Assembly: GCA_900553945.1 (NCBI GenBank)
Contig: USFR01000002.1
Coordinates: forward strand, 62,001 to 126,000
Reading direction: 5' to 3'
DNA length: 64,000 nucleotides
DNA from: an uncultured Clostridium sp.
Lineage (GTDB): Bacteria; Bacillota; Clostridia; TANB77; CAG-508
The first letter of the stretch is position 1. The number at the start of each line of letters is the position of its first letter. The translations under genes were made by a program, and so were the position numbers. Below the pieces are notes generated by a model. That model was not told the origin of the DNA and ran no database searches. It worked only from the letters and a program-made list of their open reading frames with translations. Shown piece by piece: positions 36,020 through 43,861 of this stretch.

Positions 36020-37151
36020 ATGGATAAAAAACTAATTATAATATTAATATTTTTTTTAGTATGCTTTACAAATTCACAAAAAGTAAAAGCAAATCAAGAA
36101 GAACTTGTAGACGAACAAATCAAAGATTTACAAGTAGATACTTTAATACAAGACATAGAAAAAGTAACAGATAAAAATATAAATTTGAATGAAATTTTCG
36201 GAGATGCAATAAAAGGAAAGACCTCAGGAAATATCATATTAAAAGGATTAGGAAAAATTCTAGGTTCAGAATTAAAAGAATCCATGAAAATGGTAATATC
36301 AATATTATTAATAATTGTAATCTGCGGAATGTTAAGGAGTATAAGCGAAAACATAGGAAACAATCAAACAAGTAAAGTAGGTCATTTTATTCAAATAATA
36401 ATTTTAATAACAGTATTAATGAAAGTATATGCAAATATATTAAAAAGCGTAAAAGAAACCTTAGAAACAATATCAAGTTTTGTATATATGTTAATACCAA
36501 TGTTCATGAGTCTAAGCATTTCAACTCGGCAACATTACATCATCAACAGGAATCCAATCAATAATATTAATTTCAACAAACATTATAACAGTTTTTATAA
36601 ATCAAATTTTAATTCCAGTAGTAATTATAGCAACTGTATTAGGTATAATTTCTAACATTTCAGACGAAGTCCAATTAAATAAATTATCAAAATATATGAA
36701 GTCAACATCAATATGGTTATTATGCATATTCTTAACAATTTTCACATGCCTATTAACAATGGAAAGCAATCTTGGAAAAGGTGTAGATCAATTAGCAACC
36801 AAAACCACAAAAACAGCAGTATCAACATTTGTCCCAGTTGTAGGAAAAATATTAGGAGATACGGTTGAATCAGTTTTAAGCTGTACTAATGTAATAAAAA
36901 ATGCAGTAGGAACACTTGGAATGATAGGAGTTATATTTATAGCTGCAGTACCACTAATTAGAATAGGCATAACAACTCTACTTTTTTATTTAATAAGTGG
37001 ACTAGCAGAAGCAGTAGCAGATAAAAAAATCGTTTATGTAATTGAACAAATGGGAGATTCATGTAAGGTGCTATTTGCTTCAATAGCAACAGTTGCGATG
37101 ATGTTGATAATTGGAATTACAATAACGATGAGAATAGGGACAAATATTTAA
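36020..37151 (+). pseudogene. spoIIIAE: Stage III sporulation protein AE, interrupted by a +1 frameshift
   Basis: The N-terminal half reads from 36020 with a signal peptide (KLIIILIFFLVCF), and normal SpoIIIAE sequence runs to MLIPMFMSLSIST. It then runs into a nonsense tail that stops at 36655. Good sequence resumes in the frame one base later (G-N-I-T-S-S-T-G-I-Q...), continuing through the segment annotated from 36696 to 37151. Removing one base near 36527 (ACTCGGC to ACTGGC) restores one frame of about 376 residues, close to the usual 390-400. There is no homopolymer at the junction. It is either a real mutation that would block sporulation, or a sequence error. Neighbours AA-AD and AF-AH are intact. 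Confidence 0.88.
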
Positions 37152-37159
37152 AAAGAAGA

Positions 37160-37191
37160 GAAAGGGATTAATCGATTATATAATTGATTAT
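37160..37191 (+). repeat. Leader element copy A (ribosome site, hairpin, start) before spoIIIAF
   Basis: GAAAGGGATTAATC at 37160-37173 and TAATTGATTAT at 37181-37191 form a 9-bp stem (TAATCGATT / AATTGATTA, one G-T pair) with loop ATAT. The GTG start of spoIIIAF follows two bases after the element. Two other copies lie at 38340 and 48197. Confidence 0.75.
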
Positions 37192-37192
37192 T

Positions 37193-37765
37193 GTGAAAGA
37201 AAAAATGTTAGATTTTTTATTATCATGGGCACAGCAATTAATAATATCAATAATAATAATTATAATAATAGAAATGGTAATACCATCTAACAGCTCATAT
37301 AGAAAATACATAAAAGTAGTATTAGGAATATTTTTATTATATGTAATTATATCGCCAATCTTAAGTAATAAACTTGAAAACATAAACTTTGAAAAAACAT
37401 TTGCAGTAGAAAATATTCCAAACATTGGTGAAACGAATTCAATAGATTATGAAAAGCAGATTACAGAGGCATACAAAACAAATTTAAAAGAAAACATGAA
37501 AGCATATTTAAAAGAAAAAGGATATGACTTAGTTAAAATAGAATCAGACTTGAAGTATGATTCAGAAGAAATCGCGATAAATAAAATTAGTTTGAAGGTT
37601 AAGAAAATATCAGAAAGAAAAAATATAGCTGTGAATAAAATAGATTTAAAAAACAATGAAAAAATATCAACTCAAGAGATTAATGAATTAGTTCAAGAAA
37701 TCAGTACATATTATGGAATAGAAGAAAACAAAATTTCAATAACAGAAAGTGAGATGAGAAAATGA
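37193..37765 (+). CDS. spoIIIAF: Stage III sporulation protein AF
   Basis: A 190-aa protein with two N-terminal membrane segments (LLSWAQQLIISIIIIIIIEMVIP and YIKVVLGIFLLYVIISPIL) and a C-terminal extracytoplasmic domain, as in SpoIIIAF. GTG at 37193 is taken as start because the two possible earlier codons lie inside the leader hairpin; an in-frame ATG follows at 37205. It overlaps spoIIIAG by four bases (ATGA). Confidence 0.93.
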   Translation: MKEKMLDFLLSWAQQLIISIIIIIIIEMVIPSNSSYRKYIKVVLGIFLLYVIISPILSNKLENINFEKTFAVENIPNIGETNSIDYEKQITEAYKTNLKENMKAYLKEKGYDLVKIESDLKYDSEEIAINKISLKVKKISERKNIAVNKIDLKNNEKISTQEINELVQEISTYYGIEENKISITESEMRK

Positions 37766-38331
37766 TTAAAGAGAAGATAACGGCTCTGGTAAAAAAAGAA
37801 GAGAAACCTAATAAGAAAAAAATCGAAAATTTAGTATTTGCAATAATTTTACTAATTATAACTTTATTTGTAATAAATAATATATTTAGCGGAGATAAAA
37901 AGAAAACAATATCCAACACTACAATACCAAAAGAAGTAGAGCAAGTAGCACAAACAAGAGATATAGAAAAAGAATTGGAAGAAACTCTTGGAAAAATAAA
38001 AGGTGTAGAAGATGTGAAAGTATTAATAACATATAGTGAAACCGAAAAGGTTGTACCGATTTACAACGAAAGTTCATCTCAAAGTTCGACACAAGAAAAA
38101 GACACAGAAGGTGGAGAAAGAAAAATTGAAACATACGATACAAATAAAGAAGTTGTATCAGATGCAAATCAAACAATAATAACAGAAAAAATAATGTATC
38201 CTAAAATGGAAGGAGCAATTGTAATAGCAAAAGGAGCGCAAAATACAATAGTAAAAGAAAACATAACTCATGCTGTAGAAGCGGCAACAGGCCTTGCTGT
38301 ACATAAAATTCAAGTTTTTGAAATGAAATAA
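37762..38331 (+). CDS. spoIIIAG: Stage III sporulation protein AG
   Basis: A 189-aa protein with one membrane segment (about 28-46) and an extracytoplasmic ring-building domain (EKELEETLGKIKGVEDVKVLITYSE, later AIVIAKGA and ITHAVEAATGLAVHKIQVFEM). SpoIIIAG forms a large oligomeric ring in the intermembrane space. A Gln/Ser/Glu-rich insertion (about 108-130) interrupts the domain, as is usual. Start overlaps the spoIIIAF stop. Confidence 0.95.
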   Translation: MIKEKITALVKKEEKPNKKKIENLVFAIILLIITLFVINNIFSGDKKKTISNTTIPKEVEQVAQTRDIEKELEETLGKIKGVEDVKVLITYSETEKVVPIYNESSSQSSTQEKDTEGGERKIETYDTNKEVVSDANQTIITEKIMYPKMEGAIVIAKGAQNTIVKENITHAVEAATGLAVHKIQVFEMK

Positions 38332-38339
38332 AGTAAAAA

Positions 38340-38368
38340 GAAAGGAATTAATCAAGTTAATTGATTAT
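38340..38368 (+). repeat. Leader element copy B before spoIIIAH
   Basis: GAAAGGAATTAATC at 38340-38353 and TAATTGATTAT at 38358-38368 give a 7-bp stem (TAATCAA / TTGATTA). An ATG at 38367 opens a five-codon frame whose stop overlaps the true spoIIIAH start at 38381 (ATGA), so a coupled start is possible. Confidence 0.75.
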
Positions 38369-38380
38369 GCGAGTGAAATT

Positions 38381-38971
38381 ATGAAAAAGATAGCAATAAT
38401 AAAAAAGAAAGAAGTTTTATTAGGACTACTAGCAATATTTTTTATGATTGTAGGATTTATAAGCTACAACCCAATAGCAAATAAAGAATATAGTAAAATA
38501 GCTGATATAACAAATTATTCGGAAACCAAATTAGGGGAAGCAACATTAGTAAGCAGTAATGAAGTAGTAGAAAATGTAACAGATGAAGCTCAAACTTCAG
38601 AAAATACAATAACAGAAGAAATACAAAAAGACTATTTTCTAGAAGCAAGAATGAGCAGAGATAGCATATATTCTGAAAGCTTAGAAACATACGAAAAACT
38701 ATTAGAAAGCAGTAGCGTAACAAATGACCAAAAAGCAATTGCACAAAATGAAATTTCAAATATAACAAACGAAAAAAAGACGATACAATCAACAGAAAGT
38801 TTAATTAAAATGAAAGGTTTCGAAGATGTTGTAATATTTAAAAATTCGGAAAGCGTAAGTGTAGTAGTAAAGAGTGATGTGCTTCTTCCAGAGCAAGTTG
38901 CACAAATTCAAAATATAGTAGAAAGAGAATTTAAAATAAACGGAAAAAATATTAATATAACCAATAAATAA
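38381..38971 (+). CDS. spoIIIAH: Stage III sporulation protein AH
   Basis: A 196-aa protein with one membrane segment (about 11-29) and an extracytoplasmic YscJ/FliF-like domain (DYFLEARMSRDSIYSESLETYEKLLESS; KGFEDVVIFKNSESVSVVVKSDVL). SpoIIIAH binds SpoIIQ across the intermembrane space. It is the last gene of the operon and is preceded by the leader hairpin described separately. Confidence 0.95.
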   Translation: MKKIAIIKKKEVLLGLLAIFFMIVGFISYNPIANKEYSKIADITNYSETKLGEATLVSSNEVVENVTDEAQTSENTITEEIQKDYFLEARMSRDSIYSESLETYEKLLESSSVTNDQKAIAQNEISNITNEKKTIQSTESLIKMKGFEDVVIFKNSESVSVVVKSDVLLPEQVAQIQNIVEREFKINGKNINITNK

Positions 38972-38975
38972 ATTA

Positions 38976-39004
38976 TTGCAAAATGGAAATATATATAATA
39001 TAAT
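38976..39004 (+). promoter_or_regulatory. Promoter after spoIIIAH
   Basis: TTGCAA and TATAAT are spaced by exactly 17 bases, 37 bases before the next start codon. It gives the following genes expression independent of sporulation. Confidence 0.75.
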
Positions 39005-39040
39005 TTAAGAGTTAAAATATAGTTTAAGGAGCAAAAATAT

Positions 39041-39613
39041 ATGGAATTGGAATCAAAAAAATATCAAAAAAGAATGATTGCAATAATAGTAATTCTAATT
39101 ATTTCAACAATTTTGGGAATAATTGCAGAAAAAGAAGTAAGAAAAAGAGCAGAAGAGCTAGACAGTACTGTTGAAACAATTAGAGCCACCACAGAAGAAG
39201 ACTATGAAAAAGCAAGAGAAGAAAAAACAGCTAACACAGGAAGAGAATATCCAACAAAAGAAAAGCTTTTAATGACATTAGGAGAAATTCAAGACTACTA
39301 TCATGCTATTATAGATAGACAAGAAGTAGTAGGAATTTTAGCATTTACAATTGCATTTTCAGGAACTTTTATGGGAATAATGATGTATTTCATTTTTACA
39401 GGATGGATTCTAAAGAAAATATGGAAAGATATCAAAACATGGATATCTATACTAATGAGGATATTAATATTAATAATTTTAGTGCAACTTTTGGCATATC
39501 CACTAATAATCATTGGATTAGTAGGACAACTACCATTTGTAGCATACACACTTTACAAATATATAAAATTAAGAAAACTTGAAGATAAAGATGATGTTAT
39601 TGTAGAAAAATAA
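39041..39613 (+). CDS. Membrane protein of unknown function
   Basis: A 190-aa protein. It has an N-terminal membrane segment (about 12-28), a charged, probably coiled-coil extracytoplasmic stretch (about 30-75) and three further hydrophobic segments (about 93-120, 133-153, 155-172). No family is recognised. It lies 25 bases before the phosphofructokinase gene and shares its promoter, which hints at constitutive expression but not at function. Confidence 0.65.
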   Translation: MELESKKYQKRMIAIIVILIISTILGIIAEKEVRKRAEELDSTVETIRATTEEDYEKAREEKTANTGREYPTKEKLLMTLGEIQDYYHAIIDRQEVVGILAFTIAFSGTFMGIMMYFIFTGWILKKIWKDIKTWISILMRILILIILVQLLAYPLIIIGLVGQLPFVAYTLYKYIKLRKLEDKDDVIVEK

Positions 39614-39637
39614 TTCATTTAAGGGAGGATAAATAAA

Positions 39638-40780
39638 ATGATTAAGAAAGTAGCAATCTTAGCAAATGGAGGAGATGTATCAGGATTTAATGCTGTAATA
39701 AGAGCAATTGTAAAAACAGCAGAAACAAACGGAATCGAATGTTATGGGTATATTGATGGATATAGAGGACTTGTAACAAACAATTATATTAGATTAGACG
39801 GTAGTGAAAAAGCATCAGGAATATTACCAAAAGGAGGATCAATAATAGGTTCTTCAACAAATGCAATAGTATTTCACTACAAAGTTGAACATGAAGATGG
39901 AAGTGTAACATATGAAGACTTATCAGATAAATGTGTTCAAAACGTAAAAGAAGCTGGATTTGATTGTGTATTCACATTAGGAGGCGACAGCACTCAAAAA
40001 TCAGCTAGAGATCTATTCTTAAAAGGAATTAACACAATAGGGGTTCCAAAAACAATAGACAACGATGTTGCATGTACAGATATTACATTTGGATATAACA
40101 CAGCTGTATCAGTTGCAACAGATGCAATAGATAGACTTCATACAACTGCAGAAACACATAATAGAATTATGGTTCTTGAAGTTATGGGAAGATTTGCAGG
40201 ATGGATTGCACTTGAATCAGCAATATCTGGTGGAGCAGATGTGGCATTAATACCAGAAATACCATACGATATAAACAAAGCAGCACAAGCAATTAAAGCA
40301 AGACAAGCTAAAGGAAAGAACTTCAGCATAGTTGTTGTATCAGAAGGAGCTATGTCAAAAGATGGAGAAAATGAAACACACTCAGCTGAAGGAATAGATT
40401 CACAAGCAGGAATAAGCGTTAAATTTGGAGGAATAGGACAAAAAGTTGCAAAAGAATTACAAGATTTAACAGGCTTAGAATCTAGATGCACAGTTTTAGG
40501 ATATATGCAAAGAGGAGGAACTCCAACAGCATATGATAGAGTACTTTCAACAAAATATGGTGCAAAAGCAATGGAACTTGCAATGGAAGAAAAATTCGGA
40601 GTACTAACAGTAATTCATAATGGAAATTTAACATCAGTACCATTAGAAGAAGTTGTAGGAAACAATAAAGAATTAGGTGCCGTACAAGGTGGAACAGAAG
40701 ATAGCAATGTTCGTTTAGTTACTATGGATGATGATTTAGTAAAAACAGCAAGAGATATAGGAATTTGTTTAGGAGATTAA
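39638..40780 (+). CDS. 6-Phosphofructokinase (donor uncertain, ATP or pyrophosphate)
   Basis: A 380-aa phosphofructokinase phosphorylating fructose-6-phosphate in glycolysis. Blocks are NGGDVSGFNAVIRA, the phosphoryl-donor site LGGDST (115-119), PKTIDNDV with Lys138, the catalytic region, MGRFAGWIALESA and MQRGGTPTAYDR. In the family, Gly after GGD (E. coli 104) with Gly at the PGTIDND position marks ATP enzymes, while Asp with Lys marks pyrophosphate enzymes. This protein has Ser118 with Lys138, an unusual mixture, closest in length to group III mixed-substrate PFKs. Donor use cannot be settled by reading. Confidence 0.9.
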   Translation: MIKKVAILANGGDVSGFNAVIRAIVKTAETNGIECYGYIDGYRGLVTNNYIRLDGSEKASGILPKGGSIIGSSTNAIVFHYKVEHEDGSVTYEDLSDKCVQNVKEAGFDCVFTLGGDSTQKSARDLFLKGINTIGVPKTIDNDVACTDITFGYNTAVSVATDAIDRLHTTAETHNRIMVLEVMGRFAGWIALESAISGGADVALIPEIPYDINKAAQAIKARQAKGKNFSIVVVSEGAMSKDGENETHSAEGIDSQAGISVKFGGIGQKVAKELQDLTGLESRCTVLGYMQRGGTPTAYDRVLSTKYGAKAMELAMEEKFGVLTVIHNGNLTSVPLEEVVGNNKELGAVQGGTEDSNVRLVTMDDDLVKTARDIGICLGD

Positions 40781-40789
40781 AAAATATGC

Positions 40790-40829
40790 CGAAGTATATT
40801 ACTATTTTTATAGATAGTAATATACTTCG
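40790..40829 (+). promoter_or_regulatory. Perfect 16-bp hairpin in the argS leader
   Basis: CGAAGTATATTACTAT at 40790-40805 pairs perfectly with 40814-40829 across an 8-base loop. There is no T run, so it is not a standard terminator. It ends a few bases before the AAAGG of argS, so it may affect mRNA processing or translation. Confidence 0.7.
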
Positions 40830-40846
40830 CTAAAAGGAATGATAAT

Positions 40847-42553
40847 ATGATAGATTATAATGAATTAATAGCTGAAAAAATAGCAAATGCAATAAACTTA
40901 GATAAAAATGAAATAGAACAATATATTGAAATCCCACCACAAATCGATATGGGAGATTTCGCATTTCCATGTTTTAAACTAGCTAAAACACTTAGAAAAT
41001 CACCAGTTCAAATTGCTGATGAAATAAAAGAGAAAATTAGCGAGGATGAATATATAGAAAAAATTGAAACAAAATCAGGATATTTAAATTTTTATATTAA
41101 TAACACAAAATTAGTTGAAGAAGTTTTAAAAGAAATAAATAACCATGAAAATGATTTTGGAAAAAGCAATGAAGGGACAGGGAAAACAGTATTAATAGAT
41201 TATTCATCACCTAATATTGCAAAACCATTTCATATAGGACATTTAAGAACAACATTAATTGGAAGTGCATTATATAAAATTTATAAATACCTAGGATACA
41301 ACACAATAGGAATCAACCATTTAGGAGATTATGGAACTCAATTTGGAAAAATGATTGAAGCATATAAAATGTGGGGAAGCGAATATGATCTAAGTGAAGA
41401 TGCCATCAATAAAATGGTAGACATGTATGTTCGTATAAACAATCTTTGCAAAGAAGACGAAGCAGTATTAGAAAGATGTAGAGAAAATTTCAAACTTCTT
41501 GAAGAAGGAGATAAATACTGCACAGAATTATGGGAACATTTCAAAGAACTAAGTTTAAAAGAATTTGATAAAATATATGACATATTGGGAGTAAAATTTG
41601 ATTCATTAAATGGAGAAGCTTTTTATTCTGATAAGACAGATGAAGTAGTTGAAATACTAAAAGAAAAAGGAAAATTAATAGAATCAGAAGGAGCAGAAAT
41701 AGTTGATTTAGCAGATGAAGGAATTGAAACACCATGCATAATAAAGAAAGCAAATGGCTCAACTATTTATGCAACAAGAGATTTAGCAGCTATCCTTTAC
41801 AGAGCACGTACATATGATTTTGATAAATGTCTTTATGTAGTTGCATATGAGCAAAATTTGCACTTCAAGCAAATATTTGCAGTTGCTAAATATTTAGTAG
41901 ATGAAAAATATGTAAAAGGCTTAAAACACGTATCATATGGAATGGTTCAGTTACCAACAGGTAAAATGTCAACAAGATTAGGAAACGTTGTAAAAATTGA
42001 AGATTTAATAACAGAAACAATTGAAAAAGCAAAAGAAATTATAACAACAAAAAATCCAGAATTAGAAAACAAAGCTGAAGTAGCTAAAAAAGTTGGTATT
42101 GCAGCAATAATTTTTAACACATTATCAACAACAAATAATAAAGACCAAATATTCGATTGGAACACAGCTTTAAACTTCCAAGGAGAAACAGGACCATATA
42201 TTCAATATACATATGTAAGAACAAAAGGAGTCTTAGAAAAGGTTGGAAAAATACCAACTATATCAGAAGTAGACTTCTCAGTATTAACAGATGATTCTTC
42301 AATAAAAGTATTAAAGTCATTATATGCATTTAAAGAAACATTAGAAATGACAGTAGAAAAAAATGAACCTGCAATACTTGCAAGATACCTAATTGAAGTA
42401 TCACAAAACTACAGTAATTTCTACAATGATAACAAAATTCTAGTAGAAGAAGAGAAAGTTAAAAACGCAAGAGCATATTTAACATATGCAGTAGGAACAG
42501 TATTAAAAACAGGAGCATCACTATTAGGAATACAAATGCCAGATAAAATGTAA
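40847..42553 (+). CDS. argS: Arginyl-tRNA synthetase
   Basis: A 568-aa class I synthetase. The N-terminal additional domain is followed by the HIGH motif as HIGH-like HIGHLR in SSPNIAKPFHIGHLRTT, the block INHLGDYGTQFGKMIEAY, the MSTR-type loop KMSTRLGN replacing KMSKS, and the C-terminal anticodon-binding helices ending GIQMPDKM. It charges tRNA-Arg. Length is normal. A perfect hairpin precedes it; no T-box features (stem I, specifier loop, T-box sequence) were seen. Confidence 0.97.
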   Translation: MIDYNELIAEKIANAINLDKNEIEQYIEIPPQIDMGDFAFPCFKLAKTLRKSPVQIADEIKEKISEDEYIEKIETKSGYLNFYINNTKLVEEVLKEINNHENDFGKSNEGTGKTVLIDYSSPNIAKPFHIGHLRTTLIGSALYKIYKYLGYNTIGINHLGDYGTQFGKMIEAYKMWGSEYDLSEDAINKMVDMYVRINNLCKEDEAVLERCRENFKLLEEGDKYCTELWEHFKELSLKEFDKIYDILGVKFDSLNGEAFYSDKTDEVVEILKEKGKLIESEGAEIVDLADEGIETPCIIKKANGSTIYATRDLAAILYRARTYDFDKCLYVVAYEQNLHFKQIFAVAKYLVDEKYVKGLKHVSYGMVQLPTGKMSTRLGNVVKIEDLITETIEKAKEIITTKNPELENKAEVAKKVGIAAIIFNTLSTTNNKDQIFDWNTALNFQGETGPYIQYTYVRTKGVLEKVGKIPTISEVDFSVLTDDSSIKVLKSLYAFKETLEMTVEKNEPAILARYLIEVSQNYSNFYNDNKILVEEEKVKNARAYLTYAVGTVLKTGASLLGIQMPDKM

Positions 42554-42580
42554 AAAAATATAATAAAAATAAAAAAAATA

Positions 42581-42621
42581 CTTGCTTTTAAATAATAAAT
42601 TTGGTATTATTTAAAAGCAAG
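42581..42621 (+). promoter_or_regulatory. tRNA-Leu promoter embedded in a perfect 17-bp inverted repeat
   Basis: 42581-42597 and 42605-42621 are perfect reverse complements around loop AATTTGG. The left arm contains TTGCTT (42582-42587) and the right arm begins with TATTAT (42605-42610), spaced by 17 bases, which is a good promoter 20 bases before the tRNA. The same repeat could fold in the argS transcript as a 3' hairpin. Confidence 0.65.
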
Positions 42622-42629
42622 TTAAATAT

Positions 42630-42712
42630 GCCGATGTGGCGGAATTGGCAGACGCACATGACTCAAAATCATGCGGGAAACCATGTGGGTTCGAGTCCCA
42701 CCATCGGTACCA
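42630..42712 (+). tRNA. tRNA-Leu (anticodon CAA), with encoded CCA
   Basis: The acceptor stem GCCGATG pairs with CATCGGT (first pair G-T), discriminator A, then CCA. The anticodon stem CATGA / TCATG encloses CTCAAAA with anticodon CAA, reading UUG. A long variable arm, as expected for a class II tRNA, and the T arm GTGGG-TTCGAGT-CCCAC are present. Confidence 0.95.
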
Positions 42713-42715
42713 AAA

Positions 42716-42874
42716 TTAGTTTGCAAGAGCTAAATTTTTATAAGAAGTTGAAGAGTCGCTTTTCTCAATTTCTTTTTTTATTTCAAAAGCACTTATAATT
42801 ACTTGTGCTGAAAGTTGTTTTGAATTACTATCTAAATGAGCATATATATTTGCAGTAGTTGAAAAATTAGAGAT
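42716..42874 (-). pseudogene. C-terminal remnant of a tyrosine recombinase (integrase)
   Basis: Read on the minus strand from 42874, 52 codons remain open and end in TAA four bases after the tRNA-Leu CCA. The peptide contains STTANIYAHLDS, the classic block around the catalytic Tyr of phage-type integrases, followed by a helical tail. The frame upstream is closed by a TGA, so the first 80-85 percent of the gene is gone. An integrase gene ending at a tRNA 3' end is the usual arrangement of an element inserted at that tRNA. Confidence 0.8.
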
Positions 42875-42883
42875 TCAAAAGAT

Positions 42884-42958
42884 ATGACAACAGATGAAGC
42901 TAAATATTATGTTGATGTACAAGCCAGAGTTAGTAAAAAACTATTAGAAGTTACATAA
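42884..42958 (+). pseudogene. Short 3' remnant of an unidentified gene
   Basis: A 24-codon tail encodes MTTDEAKYYVDVQARVSKKL and then LEVT before TAA, with eight further open codons upstream to a stop. The composition looks like a real protein end, but no ribosome binding site is present and the rest is missing. The YY..V..R..KKL pattern is reminiscent of the end of clostridial lipoproteins; family not certain. Confidence 0.35.
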
Positions 42959-42988
42959 TAAAATAATAATTAAATTTTGGAGGTAAAA

Positions 42989-43522
42989 ATGGAAAAAGAA
43001 AAAAAGTTTAATATAATAAAATTAGTAATAATCATTGCGTGTGCAATATTATTTATTGGATTAATTCTACCTTATGAATCTGCAATAGGAGAGCATAAAG
43101 AATATTTACAAAAAAATCCAGATACAATGAATGTTAAAGAAATAAATTTAACTAATAAGGATGCGATAAATGTTTCAATAATTGAAAATTTTAAAGTATA
43201 TTCTTATGGTATGAATCACAGTGAAGGAGATTCGTGGTTAGCTGAAGAATCAACTATTAATTTTATACTAACAATAATATTAATTGTTTCAACTATATTA
43301 GTGTTAGTATTTACATTATTGAATAAAAGAGTTTTAAGCATTATATTTGATATTTTATTATTTGGAAGTTCAATGTTTATGAATTTCGACATTGTTAGTC
43401 GAGGTGTAATGCCATCAACTAAATATACATATGGCATTTCATATTATCTTTATCCGATTATATCAGTTATAATACTAATTGCTATTATTGTATTGATAGT
43501 AAAAAATAAAATGAAGAATTAA
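42989..43522 (+). CDS. Membrane protein of unknown function
   Basis: A 177-aa protein with four hydrophobic segments (about 9-27, 88-108, 115-133, 149-172) and an extracytoplasmic loop of about 55 residues between the first two. ATG at 42989 is chosen, with GGAGG six bases upstream; a TTG four codons earlier overlaps that site. No family recognised. It is the first intact gene after the tRNA-Leu element relics and is followed by a GC-rich hairpin. Confidence 0.6.
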   Translation: MEKEKKFNIIKLVIIIACAILFIGLILPYESAIGEHKEYLQKNPDTMNVKEINLTNKDAINVSIIENFKVYSYGMNHSEGDSWLAEESTINFILTIILIVSTILVLVFTLLNKRVLSIIFDILLFGSSMFMNFDIVSRGVMPSTKYTYGISYYLYPIISVIILIAIIVLIVKNKMKN

Positions 43523-43531
43523 TATTATAAT

Positions 43532-43562
43532 AAAGGGGAGAGTTCATTTACTTTCCCCCTTT
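43532..43562 (+). terminator. Hairpin after the 43.0-kb membrane gene
   Basis: AAAGGGG pairs with CCCCCTTT across a 16-base loop. The T run is poor, so efficiency is uncertain. Confidence 0.45.
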
Positions 43563-43578
43563 ACATTATCTTTCTAAA

Positions 43579-43758
43579 TCACATTCTAATTCTTTTTGTT
43601 TTTCTATCATTATGGGTAGTCTCTCCATTTATTTCTGCTCGTGTTAATTTTCCATTTCTTACAATAGCATAACTCATATCTTCATGCACCTCATTCTTTG
43701 TTTGAGATATAGTGTCTATGTCTAACACACTAGACAAACAAAGTTTATCTTTGTTCAT
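43579..43758 (-). pseudogene. N-terminal stub of a MobV/Pre-like relaxase
   Basis: A 59-codon frame on the minus strand begins MNKDKLCLSS and contains MSYAIVRNGKLTRAEINGET followed by THNDRKTKR. The order SYAIVR, a short basic stretch and HN.R resembles the start of MobV-type (Pre) mobilisation relaxases, which run to 300-500 residues; here the frame ends at TGA just after that block. The catalytic core is therefore missing. It points the same way as the integrase stub. Confidence 0.5.
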
Positions 43759-43815
43759 ACTTGCCCAAATTTTTTACAATTATAAATTCGTTTCAAGTTT
43801 TGCCACCGAATATCT

Positions 43816-43857
43816 TTTCTATTATAGGAAATTTCTCCGAACTTCCTATAATAGAAA
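43816..43857. repeat. Perfect 15-bp inverted repeat upstream of the relaxase stub (possible oriT relic)
   Basis: TTTCTATTATAGGAA (43816-43830) and TTCCTATAATAGAAA (43843-43857) are perfect complements around a 12-base loop. It lies about 60 bases upstream of the relaxase stub on its transcribed side, where oriT sites of mobilisable elements are found. No T run follows. Confidence 0.5.
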
Positions 43858-43861
43858 TACA

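Noticed and set aside
40781..40846. T-box leader for argS
   Set aside because: The interval is too short and has neither a specifier stem nor the T-box sequence; only the perfect hairpin is present.
42748..42780. Terminator-like hairpin with a T7 run after tRNA-Leu
   Set aside because: The T run corresponds to Lys codons of the integrase stub on the other strand and the stem is weak with a bulge; a terminating function may exist but is not supported.
42601..42798. 65-codon frame on the plus strand across tRNA-Leu
   Set aside because: It covers the promoter repeat and the complete tRNA, and its translation shows no protein character.
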